Shown: positions 25,310 through 34,781 of the stretch, piece by piece | Layout of the letters: every line of letters begins with the position of its first letter | How positions within the stretch are numbered: position 1 is the first letter of the stretch | Source: an uncultured Dysgonomonas sp. | Lineage (GTDB): Bacteria; Bacteroidota; Bacteroidia; Bacteroidales; Dysgonomonadaceae | DNA: 64,000 nt | Reading direction: 5' to 3' | Assembly: GCF_900079725.1 (NCBI RefSeq) | Contig: NZ_LT599032.1 | Span: 4,088,054 to 4,152,053 of the forward strand | The notes under the pieces: model-generated | The model's input: only the letters and a program-made list of their open reading frames with translations | What the model was told of the DNA's origin: nothing | Database searches by the model: none | Program-made: the position numbers and the translations under genes

Positions 25310-27577
25310 TTATTTATTCATACTGAATGATGGCGGTACAGCGTTATCGTCTGAGGCCCATTTTTTATTCGGATGTTTTCCCATAACCAGTTCTAACTTT
25401 CCGCCTTGCATCAGTTCTTCATGTGAGAACCATGATTTATTCCAATCTTTACCATTTAATTTCGCGGATTGAATGTATTTATTTTCAGGAGAGTAGTTAA
25501 TTGCCACCACTTCAAATGATTTGCCGTTGCCGATATTCAGTTTTGCACTCTCGAAAGTCGGACTTCCTATTACATACATCGGTAATCCGGGGGTAACGGG
25601 ATAAAATCCGATCTGCGAAAATACGACAAATGCGGTGAGGCCACCTCCGTCTTCATCGCCGGGAATACCCATCACATCGTTTCTGAACCATTGATTCAGC
25701 AGTGTGTGTACACGCTTTTGAGTACGCCAGGGCTGTCCTGCATAATTGTATAAATACGGAATGTGCATTGCAGGTTCGTTCCCCATCGAGAATTGCCCGA
25801 CATTACCGCTATGATCGGCATAAATATGATAAAAATCGGGTTTTCCTTTCCCCAGAGGGGTGCTGTACATATCTTCAAGTTCTTTTACAAAAGCGTCTTT
25901 TCCTCCGAGCATGCTTACTAAGTCTGCAATATTGTGTGGCACGTCCCAGCGATATACATATCCGGTATTTTCATCGTAAGCATCGCGTCCGCCAATACCC
26001 GGTGGAAAACGGTAATCAAGGTCTTCCATAAATTTGCCTGATGCATCTTTAGGATGGAAAAACTTAGTCTCGGGATTAAATACCTTATGGTAGTTTAGGC
26101 TACGTTTCGAGAAATAATCGGCTTCGTCATTCTTGCCTAATTGCTTTGCAATAAGCGACAGGCACCATTCATCGTAGACAGTACCCAGGGTAACAGCGAT
26201 AGGCTGGCGTCTTTCCCACCCGTGAACTTCCGGAGCTGTTTCCTTTTCTCCCTTTGCCAGGGAAGGGAAGTATCCGTGTTCTTTGTAGAACCGGTCTAAT
26301 ACTCCGGCGGGCTTGGATGACCAGGGAGCCAGTGTTTTTTCGGTGATTGCCGCTTTGCTCACATTGTATGCCTCTTCAAGATTGAATCCTCTCAATCCTT
26401 TTATGTAGGCATCGGCAACCATAGCTGCCCCGTGATTCGAATTCATACGGCGGCTGTCACCCGTCACTTCGGGGAAGTTTGGCATCCACGGATTTTTCAT
26501 CTGGCGGGTCATTACTATGTATGAGTTGACCATATCATCTTCCATCTCAGGCTCGATAATTATGCGCAACGGGTGTGTTGCACGGTAAGTATCCCAGATC
26601 CAGTCGTCGGTATAGAATGGACGGCCTTCGTCATTGTGGACTTTTCCATCATAGGCGCTAAAGTAATTCCCGTCTTCCGAAATGCAGATCATACGTTCGT
26701 AAGTACGGTAAAGAGAGGTGTAGAAAACTGTCTTGGCATTGTCATCGATACCCGAAACCTGTATCTTTCCCAGTGTTGAATTCCAGATGTCGCGGCCTTT
26801 TTGCGCCAGGTTTTCCAGATTATAGTCTTTTATTTCTCTCCTTAGATTATTTTTAGCCTGTTCGGAACTTATAAATGAGACTCCGTAACGCACCTTTATT
26901 TGTTTGGTTCCGGCAGGATATTTCATCACATAAAAAGCGTTCCGGCCTTGTGTGGTTTTTTCGTTGCTATTTATAGTATTTCCTTTGTGAGTTCCAACTT
27001 CTGAAGGTTGTATATCAGTTTCGAAGTAAATGTATACTTTTGTATTGTTGCTAAGATTCTGATATCCGTATACTGTATTTTTATCCGAATTGAGTTCCCC
27101 GTCCCGGGTATTGAGGATCAGATAAGCGGATTGATTACTATTTTCGAAATCGATGTAATAGATTCCTGCCTGATGTGACGGTGCATATTGGGCATGTATA
27201 TTATAATCGTCGAGATCGACACTGTAATAATATGGTTTTATGATTTCGTTGTCGTATCCGAAGTTGATTGTACTTTTTATATCTTCTACTGCTCCCTGAT
27301 ACGGGCTCAGATTAAAGGCAGAGCTTCCCCTATGGCTTGTGACGATCAGGGGAAGTCCTGCAATAGTATTGCCTGTATAATTTTCGCGTTCGGGATATAC
27401 CCTGAGCATACTATTAGGTAAATGTACAGTCGGATAGGTTGGCACCAAAAGGTGGCTTATATTACCGATGTATGGATTTACATAGTCGACAGGCTGACTA
27501 TTATTCTGGGCATTTATATTGCTTGTTAGTAAAAAGAGTAAAATTAAGGAGTAAGAGACGAATATACTTTTCTTCAT
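25310..27577 (-). CDS. GH92 family alpha-mannosidase, divergent
   Basis: I choose the ATG at 27577 (MKKSIFVSYSLILLFLLTSNINAQ, a proper signal peptide); a TTG at 27601 would add eight residues. The 755-residue product has the GH92 fold markers GAAMVADAYIKGLRGFN and GDEDGGGLTAFVVFSQIGFYPV. Two catalytic-site signatures differ from the canonical form: EGN-W at the acid loop is DENTGYVYRW (the Glu aligns, the Gly-Asn does not), and GQTSAW is GGLTAF. That points to a separate GH92 subfamily with another linkage or a modified mannose substrate. It is first in the PUL minus-strand cluster and divergent from the putative regulator. Confidence 0.88.
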   Translation of the reverse strand: MKKSIFVSYSLILLFLLTSNINAQNNSQPVDYVNPYIGNISHLLVPTYPTVHLPNSMLRVYPERENYTGNTIAGLPLIVTSHRGSSAFNLSPYQGAVEDIKSTINFGYDNEIIKPYYYSVDLDDYNIHAQYAPSHQAGIYYIDFENSNQSAYLILNTRDGELNSDKNTVYGYQNLSNNTKVYIYFETDIQPSEVGTHKGNTINSNEKTTQGRNAFYVMKYPAGTKQIKVRYGVSFISSEQAKNNLRREIKDYNLENLAQKGRDIWNSTLGKIQVSGIDDNAKTVFYTSLYRTYERMICISEDGNYFSAYDGKVHNDEGRPFYTDDWIWDTYRATHPLRIIIEPEMEDDMVNSYIVMTRQMKNPWMPNFPEVTGDSRRMNSNHGAAMVADAYIKGLRGFNLEEAYNVSKAAITEKTLAPWSSKPAGVLDRFYKEHGYFPSLAKGEKETAPEVHGWERRQPIAVTLGTVYDEWCLSLIAKQLGKNDEADYFSKRSLNYHKVFNPETKFFHPKDASGKFMEDLDYRFPPGIGGRDAYDENTGYVYRWDVPHNIADLVSMLGGKDAFVKELEDMYSTPLGKGKPDFYHIYADHSGNVGQFSMGNEPAMHIPYLYNYAGQPWRTQKRVHTLLNQWFRNDVMGIPGDEDGGGLTAFVVFSQIGFYPVTPGLPMYVIGSPTFESAKLNIGNGKSFEVVAINYSPENKYIQSAKLNGKDWNKSWFSHEELMQGGKLELVMGKHPNKKWASDDNAVPPSFSMNK

Positions 27578-27726
27578 ATTTTGTAGGAATGTTATATTCA
27601 AATAAGGGCCTATTCGATTTTAGGGTTAATATAAGCTGGAAATGTTTATACAAACATATATCTATACTATTAACCGGGGTATTAATTAATTATTAATTGG
27701 CGCAAAAAGGAACACTTTTGTCTTGT

Positions 27727-27814
27727 TTGTATACCTCTAAGCTATCCGTTAAAGTATACAATAAGGTAGATCATTTGCGCTGACGTGAAATGTAATTGTG
27801 TTGAGGGATAGCTT
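27727..27814. promoter_or_regulatory. Two inverted-repeat candidate operators between GH92 and the regulator
   Basis: TTGTATAC (27727-27734) and GTATACAA (27754-27761) form an 8-bp inverted repeat with a 19-bp spacer. AAGCTATCC (27739-27747) and GGATAGCTT (27806-27814) form a second, 9-bp pair. Both lie in the 370-bp divergent region, a natural place for the regulator to bind. The remainder of 27602-27947 shows no gene. Confidence 0.45.
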
Positions 27815-27909
27815 GTTAGAATCTACTTAGTTTAAGAGACCTTTTTAGTGGGTTTGTTTTCAATGAATAATTAAAATTTTGTATCTGATTATGAATAACT
27901 AATTTTATA

Positions 27910-27917
27910 TAATTTTG
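27910..27917 (+). promoter_or_regulatory. -7 box of the SARP-like regulator
   Basis: TAATTTTG fits TAnnTTTG and lies 31 bp before the ATG at 27948. That position also argues against the in-frame TTG at 27915 as the start. Confidence 0.5.
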
Positions 27918-27947
27918 TACTGTGTGCGATACCTTAAAAGAAATAAG

Positions 27948-30524
27948 ATGAAAATTACCATACTTTTTGTTTTTATTTTTTGTCCTTTCCTTACTATTAT
28001 CTCACAATCCAAAGATATGGATAAAAGCTTTTCATATGGATTGAACTTTAAGTCTCATGAGGTAAATAAGGATGATAGGACTTCTCTTGATTTACTCCCC
28101 GATAAACCGCTAAAGTTAACCAAAGGATATACACTCGAATTTGATCTTAAACTTACAAACAGTAACCATACATACGGATATATATTAAGGATTATCGCAA
28201 ATGATACTACAAGCCTGGATATGACGTCTTACCTGGGGAATAATCGCATCAATGTTATACTTAACGGCATACATAATACAAAAGCCTCATCGGAATATAA
28301 ATACGAACGCAAACAACTGGAAGACAAATGGGTGAAAGTAAAGATCGAGGTTCGTACAGGTTCAGTGACATTTTCCATAGATGGAAAAGAAATATTGATT
28401 GATACACCGGATAATTCGCTGGGAATATCTACGATCGAAAAGATATACTTTGGGGCTAACAGGCATAAGTTTTTTTATACATCTGATGTTCCTCCTATGT
28501 CGGTAAAAAATATAGAAATCAAAGATGATAAAGGAAAAATTGTCCGTAGGTGGGATATGGGCAGGCATAATGTAGCTGCCGTATATGACGATACCAATGG
28601 ATACAGGGCCATAGTATCGAATGGCATATGGGAAATAGACAGGCATACAAACTGGAATAAGGACATGAGTTTGATTACCAGGAATATTTATCCCCAGATT
28701 GCGACGGATTCTATTAATAACAGAGTGTTTGTAGCTACAAATGATAGTTTATATATAATGCATCTGAAAAATAAGTCGGTACAACGTATAAAGGTCGATG
28801 GAGGGAGACCTTATCAGGGTGCATCCAGTTATCTTATTTACGACTATATAGCGGATAGGTTAGTCTCATACAGTATAAGCCATCCCGAGCTGATATTATA
28901 TAACTTTGATACCAACATGTGGTCGGGTAGCCCGTCGGATATGTCTTTGTATGTTCAGCACCACAACAAGTTTATAAATCCGGATACAGATCAATTGGTG
29001 GTATTTGGCGGTTATGGGCTGTATAGGTATAGCGCCGCTTTATCAACCTATAATTTGAATACAGGAGGGTGGGAGACAAAAGACCTTATAGACCAGTTAA
29101 GCCCCCGCTATTTGTCTTCGTTGGGTTATTTAGGTGACGGGCAGATTCTGGTGTTTGGCGGATATGGGAGTAAGACCGGATCGCAGGAGGCTTCATCGTA
29201 TAACCTTTATGATCTTCATTTGGTCGATACCAAGGCTAAAACCAGTAAGGGACTGGGTACACTCGACGGGATGCAGGAACCTTATGTTTTTGGCAATTCG
29301 ATGATAGTTAATATAAAGGAAAATAAATTCTATGTTCTGGCTAACAGGAGCGATGTGTATAAATCTTCGATACGCCTGATGGAAGTGAATATGAATGACT
29401 TTTCTTACCGGTTCCTGTCCGATTCCATACCATACAATTTTCAGGATACCGAGTCTTTTTGCGATATGTTCAGGTATAAGAATTCCACGATATATGCGGT
29501 TATATTACAAAGGACAGAAGGGGGAACATTTGAAATCGGTATATATTCATTGCTTTATCCGCCATTATCACAAACTGATATTTTGCAGGTACCTGGTGCA
29601 AGGAGTACATTCGGTAATTCTCCGGTAACTTATATAATTATAGGACTGTTCGTTATTGTAATTCTTGTGGTGATTTATCTGTTAAGAAGGAATAGAACGG
29701 AGAGAACAGGATCGTCCTCTGTTGTGGATGATAAAGCGTTCGTTTCTGCACCTGTATTGCCTCAGGTACCCCATATACATAAAGAAAAGAAACGCTCAAA
29801 AATATCGTTACTGGGTGGCTTTCAAATTTTCGATAGGGGAGGGAATGATATAACAGGCTTCTTCACTCCGGTAATCAGGCAGATGTTTTTAATGTGCTTG
29901 CTTGAATATATTGCTACGGGAAAAGGGGTGACATCTGAGCGTTTGGATGAGGAGTTTTGGTTTGATATGGATAAAAATAAGGCGACCAACAACCGAAATG
30001 TAAATATCCGTAAACTGCGACTCCTTCTTCAGGAAATAGGAGATGTAACTTTTCAGAAAGATAACAGCTACTGGCATGTAAGTATTGGGGACGATACTTT
30101 TTGCGATTATGTGACGGTAATGAATCTGTTACATGAAATATCATCTGCTGATAGAGTAATAGAAAAGCCGGTGATAGAGAAAATTATTGGAATTGCATCA
30201 GCTGGTTTGTTGTTGCCGAATATAGATAAGAGGTGGGTCGATAGATATCAGTCCGGTTATTCGGATCTGCTTATCACTACCTTACTGAAAGCGGCAAAAA
30301 CAGCAGAAATAAGGAACGATTTCCGTTTATTGGTAAAGTTGGCCGATGTAATACTTATCCATGATAGTATAGACGAAGATTCTGTGCAGATCAAATGCCG
30401 GAGTTTATATAAGTTGGGGCAAAAGGGTTTATCTAAGCAATGCTATGATAAATTTTGTCTGGATTATAAGAGTATCCTGAACGAAGAACCACAACTTAAA
30501 TACGACTCTATTATCTCGGAATAA
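27948..30524 (+). CDS. Transmembrane one-component regulator: lectin-like + kelch-like sensor, SARP/BTAD-like output
   Basis: The 858-residue protein starts with a signal peptide (MKITILFVFIFCPFLTIISQS). Residues ~25-205 look like a concanavalin/LamG-type beta-sandwich (TLEFDLKLTNSN, WVKVKIEVRTGSVTFSIDGK). Residues ~220-550 carry kelch-like propeller repeats (LVVFGGYGLYRYSAALSTYN, ILVFGGYGSKTG). One membrane helix follows at about 562-581 (IIIGLFVIVILVVIYLL, then RRN). From ~617 the cytoplasmic part reads SLLGGFQIFDRGGNDITGFF, then ERLDEEFWFDMD and NVNIRKLRLLLQEIG, which matches the winged helix of SARP/OmpR-type activators. A helical BTAD/TPR-like region follows. It lacks histidine-kinase or receiver domains. 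Its place opposite the GH92 cluster suggests it senses glycan outside and activates the PUL directly; that role is inference. Confidence 0.8.
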   Translation: MKITILFVFIFCPFLTIISQSKDMDKSFSYGLNFKSHEVNKDDRTSLDLLPDKPLKLTKGYTLEFDLKLTNSNHTYGYILRIIANDTTSLDMTSYLGNNRINVILNGIHNTKASSEYKYERKQLEDKWVKVKIEVRTGSVTFSIDGKEILIDTPDNSLGISTIEKIYFGANRHKFFYTSDVPPMSVKNIEIKDDKGKIVRRWDMGRHNVAAVYDDTNGYRAIVSNGIWEIDRHTNWNKDMSLITRNIYPQIATDSINNRVFVATNDSLYIMHLKNKSVQRIKVDGGRPYQGASSYLIYDYIADRLVSYSISHPELILYNFDTNMWSGSPSDMSLYVQHHNKFINPDTDQLVVFGGYGLYRYSAALSTYNLNTGGWETKDLIDQLSPRYLSSLGYLGDGQILVFGGYGSKTGSQEASSYNLYDLHLVDTKAKTSKGLGTLDGMQEPYVFGNSMIVNIKENKFYVLANRSDVYKSSIRLMEVNMNDFSYRFLSDSIPYNFQDTESFCDMFRYKNSTIYAVILQRTEGGTFEIGIYSLLYPPLSQTDILQVPGARSTFGNSPVTYIIIGLFVIVILVVIYLLRRNRTERTGSSSVVDDKAFVSAPVLPQVPHIHKEKKRSKISLLGGFQIFDRGGNDITGFFTPVIRQMFLMCLLEYIATGKGVTSERLDEEFWFDMDKNKATNNRNVNIRKLRLLLQEIGDVTFQKDNSYWHVSIGDDTFCDYVTVMNLLHEISSADRVIEKPVIEKIIGIASAGLLLPNIDKRWVDRYQSGYSDLLITTLLKAAKTAEIRNDFRLLVKLADVILIHDSIDEDSVQIKCRSLYKLGQKGLSKQCYDKFCLDYKSILNEEPQLKYDSIISE

Positions 30525-30565
30525 AAAAGCCGATATACCTTCTAAATTGGTATACCGGCACATTA
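30524..30565. terminator. Bidirectional terminator between regulator and metG
   Basis: GCCGATATACC (30529-30539) pairs with GGTATACCGGC (30549-30559) apart from one mismatch. It lies between two converging genes, with an A-run on the left that serves metG on the minus strand. Confidence 0.7.
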
Positions 30566-30578
30566 TCTCATTAAATTA

Positions 30579-32621
30579 TTATCCTATCTGGCTACCCGGA
30601 GTTACGTCTTTAGGCGGCTGAATCAATGATAGAGTGCCATCACTGTCTTCCACAGACAACAACATTCCCTGCGATTCCACACCTTTCAGTTTACGTGGTT
30701 CAAGGTTAGCCACAAAGCATACCTGTTTGCCTACAAGGTCTTCGGGTTTGTACCATGCTGCGATACCCGATATGATTGTACGTTTGCCCATTCCGTCATC
30801 TATAAGGAACTGGAGCAGTTTATCAGCTTTCGGCACTTTTATGCATTCCAATACTTTGCCTACACGAAGGTCGAGTTTTGCAAAATCATCGAACGCTATA
30901 TTTGCTTTCTGAGGAGCAACCTTTATCTCCACAGCCTGCTCATTTGCTTTTTTTGTATCAAGCAGCTTTTGTATTTGTTTCTCTATTGTTTCGTCTTCTA
31001 TTTTGGCGAATAATAGTTCCGATGGGTTTAGTTGATGGCCTGCCGGTAATAAATCTATTCTACCCAGTTGTTCCCATGTCAGATTATCTTTATTGATAAA
31101 CTGTCGGATCTTCTGTACACTGAATGGTAGGAATGGTTCGAAAGCAATAGACAGGTTCGCTGTCAGTTGCAACGAAATGTTCATAATAGTTTCCACGCGT
31201 GCCATATCTGTTTTAGCCACTTTCCACGGCTCGGTGTCTGCCAGGTACTTATTCCCGATACGGGCCAGGTTCATTGCTTCTTTCAGCGCGTCGCGGAAAC
31301 GGAATGTTTCGAGATACGACTCCACCACTTCCTTTACGTCGGCAAACTCCTTCAGGGTTTCTTTGTCGTAGTCAGTTAACTCGTGTATCTGTGGGACTTT
31401 GTTGTCGAAATATTTTTGAGTAAGTACCAGCGCACGGTTGATAAAGTTTCCGAGTATGGCAACCAGCTCATTGTTATTGCGAGCCTGGAAGTCTTTCCAT
31501 GTAAAATCATTGTCTTTAGTTTCAGGAGCATTCGCTGTAAGTACATAGCGCAGGATATCCTGTTGTCCCGGAAAATCTTCGAGGTATTCATGCAGCCATA
31601 CAGCCCAGTTGCGCGATGTGGATATTTTATCTCCTTCGAGATTCAGGAATTCGTTTGCCGGAACGTTTTCAGGTAAGATAAACGAGCCTTCTGCTTTCAG
31701 CATAGCAGGGAATACGATGCAATGGAATACGATATTGTCTTTACCGATGAAGTGAAGTAATTTTGTATCTTCCGATTTCCACCATTTCTCCCAGCTGTCA
31801 GGTAACAATTCTTTTGTATTCGATATATAGCCGATAGGTGCATCGAACCATACATAAAGCACTTTTCCCTTGGCATCCGGCAGAGGAATAGGTACCCCCC
31901 AGTCGAGGTCGCGGCTTACGGCACGGGGTTGTAATCCCATATCCAGCCATGATTTGCATTGTCCGTATACATTCGATTTCCATTCCTTATGATCTTCGAG
32001 TATCCACTGGCGAAGCCATGACTCGTGTTTATCGAGAGGCAGGTACCAGTGTTTTGTTTCGCGCATTACAGGCGTTGAACCGGAAATTGTGGAACGGGGA
32101 TTCTTCAGGTCGGTAGGACTTAAAGATGTTCCGCACGATTCGCACTGGTCTCCGTATGCGTTCGGATTGCCGCAATGCGGACATTCACCCATTATATAGC
32201 GGTCGGCAAGGAACATTTGCGCCTCTTGGTCGAAATATTGTTCGCTTGTTTTTTCTTCAAAATCTCCGTTTTGGTATAGTTTGAGGAAAAAGTCAGAAGC
32301 TGTTTGCTTATGTATCTCCGAGCTTGTACGTGAATAGATATCGAAAGATATGCCGAAGTCTTCAAACGACTTTTTGATTATGGCGTGATATTTATCTACG
32401 ATATCCTGTGGCGTCACGCCTTCTTTCTTGGCGCGTATGGTAATAGGTACGCCATGTTCGTCAGAACCTCCGATGTGTATTACTTCCTGGCCTTTCAGCC
32501 TGAGGTAACGCACATAAATGTCGGCAGGGATATAAACGCCTGCCAGATGTCCGATATGGACAGGCCCGTTGGCATAGGGGAGGGCCGATGTAACGAGGGT
32601 TCTTTTGAATTTCTTAGTCAT
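30579..32621 (-). CDS. metG: Methionyl-tRNA synthetase
   Basis: MetG charges tRNA-Met and initiator tRNA. The 680-residue form, from the ATG at 32621 ([20 protein letters not shown]), shows the HIGH motif as HIGH in [10 protein letters not shown], a four-cysteine zinc knuckle ([18 protein letters not shown]), the KMSKS equivalent KISTS, and a C-terminal Trbp111-like tRNA-binding domain ([20 protein letters not shown], about residues 575-680). A TTG at 32663 would give a longer form but overlaps the -7 box at 32661-32668, so 32621 is preferred. Confidence 0.97.
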   Translation of the reverse strand: MTKKFKRTLVTSALPYANGPVHIGHLAGVYIPADIYVRYLRLKGQEVIHIGGSDEHGVPITIRAKKEGVTPQDIVDKYHAIIKKSFEDFGISFDIYSRTSSEIHKQTASDFFLKLYQNGDFEEKTSEQYFDQEAQMFLADRYIMGECPHCGNPNAYGDQCESCGTSLSPTDLKNPRSTISGSTPVMRETKHWYLPLDKHESWLRQWILEDHKEWKSNVYGQCKSWLDMGLQPRAVSRDLDWGVPIPLPDAKGKVLYVWFDAPIGYISNTKELLPDSWEKWWKSEDTKLLHFIGKDNIVFHCIVFPAMLKAEGSFILPENVPANEFLNLEGDKISTSRNWAVWLHEYLEDFPGQQDILRYVLTANAPETKDNDFTWKDFQARNNNELVAILGNFINRALVLTQKYFDNKVPQIHELTDYDKETLKEFADVKEVVESYLETFRFRDALKEAMNLARIGNKYLADTEPWKVAKTDMARVETIMNISLQLTANLSIAFEPFLPFSVQKIRQFINKDNLTWEQLGRIDLLPAGHQLNPSELLFAKIEDETIEKQIQKLLDTKKANEQAVEIKVAPQKANIAFDDFAKLDLRVGKVLECIKVPKADKLLQFLIDDGMGKRTIISGIAAWYKPEDLVGKQVCFVANLEPRKLKGVESQGMLLSVEDSDGTLSLIQPPKDVTPGSQIG

Positions 32622-32660
32622 ATAGTATATTGTTTTATATTTTTTCAGAATATCAGGATG

Positions 32661-32668
32661 CAAAGATA
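32661..32668 (-). promoter_or_regulatory. -7 box of metG
   Basis: On the minus strand this is TATCTTTG, a perfect TAnnTTTG box 40 bp before the metG ATG. No matching -33 box was found. Confidence 0.55.
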
Positions 32669-32859
32669 GAAACTAAAAAGGAAAAGATATTTTTTTTATA
32701 AATTAATTCGTTCCTATTTTCCATGTTAAGAAGATTATATAAACAAATAGGTCTGTCCGGATGTTAACTAACCGGAGATATAGATGCAGCTTTTTAACAT
32801 TTTATTCATCTATATAGTATAAGTGATTAAATATAGGTATTAATTAAAAGTAAGGAAAA

Positions 32860-33354
32860 ATGAAGAACTTAACAAAAACAATGCTGACACTATTTTCGGT
32901 AGCCGTATTATTATCATTCACAACATCAATGAATGCGCAGAATCAAAAAGTAGATTTAGATAAAGAACTGGCTGCCTTTCCTAAAGCGGAGGGTGATATG
33001 GTAAGGCACGTAATAGAAATGAAAAAGAAATCTGACGAATCATTGTACAAAGTAGAAATAATCCCGGGAAAAGTGATGAGTGTAGACTGTAATCATCACT
33101 CGCTTATGGGTAAACTGGAGGAAAAAGACCTGCAAGGTTGGGGATATACTTATTATGAGTTTACTTCCGACGGGCAAACCCGTTCTACAATGATGGCTTG
33201 TAACAAACCGAATGAAAACAGGTTTGTGAGCGGTCAGACTCTTATCGTAAGATACAACAGCAAATTGCCGATTGTAGTATATGCGCCAAAGGGGTATGAA
33301 GTGAAATACAGGATATGGAAAGCCGATAAAGAAAAAAGTTCGGTAGAGAAGTAA
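32860..33354 (+). CDS. eco: Ecotin, periplasmic serine protease inhibitor
   Basis: This 164-residue protein aligns with E. coli ecotin along its length: a signal peptide (cleaved after SMNA, residue 26), then GWGYTYYEF, STMMACNKP and LIVRYNSKLPIVVYAPK. The reactive-site methionine (P1, Met111 by my count) and the two disulfide cysteines (Cys77, Cys114) are kept. Ecotin is a dimer that inhibits trypsin-, chymotrypsin- and elastase-type proteases, so it would protect the cell against host or neighbour proteases. The gene is single. Its native terminator has been split by the IS element downstream. Confidence 0.95.
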   Translation: MKNLTKTMLTLFSVAVLLSFTTSMNAQNQKVDLDKELAAFPKAEGDMVRHVIEMKKKSDESLYKVEIIPGKVMSVDCNHHSLMGKLEEKDLQGWGYTYYEFTSDGQTRSTMMACNKPNENRFVSGQTLIVRYNSKLPIVVYAPKGYEVKYRIWKADKEKSSVEK

Positions 33355-33371
33355 GTATTGCAATATAAAAG

Positions 33372-33385
33372 AAAGAGCCTGAATC
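33372..33385. terminator. Left arm of the ecotin/LytTR terminator, split by the IS
   Basis: AAAGAGCCTGAATC here is the exact reverse complement of 34823-34836. With the IS and one target copy removed, the two arms rejoin as a 14-bp stem with a 6-nt loop followed by T's. This would be a shared terminator for the convergent ecotin and LytTR genes. Confidence 0.8.
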
Positions 33386-33389
33386 AATG

Positions 33390-33393
33390 CAGA
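33390..33393. other. Target-site duplication CAGA, left copy
   Basis: CAGA directly precedes the IS left end and is repeated at 34821-34824 directly after the right end. Confidence 0.75.
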
Positions 33394-33411
33394 TGAAGTG
33401 AGCCCCAAAGT

Positions 33412-33960
33412 TTGGACAAAAAACTTTGGGGTTTATTTATGAATAAAACACATTCCTTTTCCGACCGTCTCATGTATATGCATCTGCTTGAAGACGGTTA
33501 CAGTATCAATTACGTAAGTACAAAGTATGGGATCGGTTTTAAGCTCTTAACTTGTTTGTGGATTCAGTATAAGCAGCATGGTTTAGAAGCCTTACGCAAA
33601 AAGAAGAATATTTGTGCAAGTGGAGAGCTAAAGCGTACAATAGTCTCCGATATTGAAAATAATCATTTATCTTTGGTTGAAGCTTCGTTAAAATATGGAG
33701 CAAGCGACAGCCGTATATCCACTTGGCTACGGATAGCCAGAACTGACGGTTTGAATGCGCTTGATATTACAAAAAAACGAGGCCGCGCAAAAGGTATGGG
33801 AAGACCTAAGAAGAAAGCACCTGAGACGGAACTCGAAAAGCTCCGTGAAGAGAATCTTAAGCTCAAAATAGAGAATGAGCTATTAAAAAAAGTGAAAGCC
33901 TTAGTCGAAGAAAAGGAAGCCCGTCTACGCAAGATTGGGCGCAAGCCATCCAAGGACTAA
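33412..33960 (+). CDS. IS3-family transposase OrfA
   Basis: The 182-residue product has helix-turn-helix regions of the IS3 OrfA type (EDGYSINYVSTKYGI and LVEASLKYGASDSRISTWLR) and ends in a leucine-zipper-like coiled coil (LEKLREENLKLKIENELLKK). At 33885-33891 the zero frame reads A AAA AAA followed by G, a classical -1 slippery site. Shifting there opens the frame of OrfB at once. OrfA alone should regulate and bind the ends. Confidence 0.9.
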   Translation: MDKKLWGLFMNKTHSFSDRLMYMHLLEDGYSINYVSTKYGIGFKLLTCLWIQYKQHGLEALRKKKNICASGELKRTIVSDIENNHLSLVEASLKYGASDSRISTWLRIARTDGLNALDITKKRGRAKGMGRPKKKAPETELEKLREENLKLKIENELLKKVKALVEEKEARLRKIGRKPSKD

Positions 33961-34004
33961 GGCAGAAAGGTCATGATCTTCAAACAATACTGAGGATCCA
34001 TGGG

Positions 34005-34781
34005 ATGGCTCGCTCAACCTTCTATTATCATATATCCCGTATTAACAGCACAGACAAATATGCTGATATAAGAAAACGTATAGTTGATATTTTTGAAGCT
34101 CACCACAAACGTTATGGGTATCGTCGGGTGTATATGCAGCTCCTAAATGAGGGATATTTGATTAATCATAAGACGGTGCAAAAACTTATGGCAGAAATGC
34201 ATCTGAAATCAAAAGTCCGTAAGGTAAAATATAAGTCATATAAAGGAGAAGTTGGCAGGATTGCTCCTAACGTACTTAATCGTGACTTTAAAGCTGAAAA
34301 GCCATACCGAAAATGGGCTACAGATGTTACTGAATTTAAAATTGAGGGTAAGAAGGCATATCTTTCTCCTATTATTGATATGTTCAATGGGGAAATCATA
34401 TCTTATACCATATCCGACAGTCCTGATTTAAAGATGGTTATGGATATGATAAAAAAGGCTCAAAATAAAGTGAACATAACCGGCGAACTTATTTTGCACT
34501 CAGATCAGGGATATCATTATCAACATAAGCAATATCAGATGACACTTAAAAAGAATGGAATTATACAAAGCATGTCTCGCAAAGGTAATTGTTTGGATAA
34601 CGCTGTTATGGAGAATTTCTTTGGCATTATGAAGTCTGAATTACTATATTTGAAGAAATTTAAGAGCATCAGTGAGTTTAAAAAGGAACTGACAGAATAC
34701 ATCGAGTATTATAATAATGAGAGAATCAAACTTAAATTAAAAGGAAAGAGCCCGGTAAAATACCGAACTCTATACACTTGA
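34005..34781 (+). CDS. IS3-family transposase OrfB (DDE integrase domain)
   Basis: From the ATG at 34005 this is 258 residues. By -1 frameshifting at 33885-33891 the frame extends back to the slippery site (38 codons), giving the OrfAB transposase. It includes HTH_21 (AHHKRYGYRRVYMQLLN) and an RNase H-fold integrase core with the acidic triad in KWATDVTEF, LHSDQGYHYQ and LDNAVMENFFG. The C-terminus EYIEYYNNERIK is typical for IS3/IS150-group enzymes. Nothing suggests decay. Confidence 0.93.
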   Translation: MARSTFYYHISRINSTDKYADIRKRIVDIFEAHHKRYGYRRVYMQLLNEGYLINHKTVQKLMAEMHLKSKVRKVKYKSYKGEVGRIAPNVLNRDFKAEKPYRKWATDVTEFKIEGKKAYLSPIIDMFNGEIISYTISDSPDLKMVMDMIKKAQNKVNITGELILHSDQGYHYQHKQYQMTLKKNGIIQSMSRKGNCLDNAVMENFFGIMKSELLYLKKFKSISEFKKELTEYIEYYNNERIKLKLKGKSPVKYRTLYT

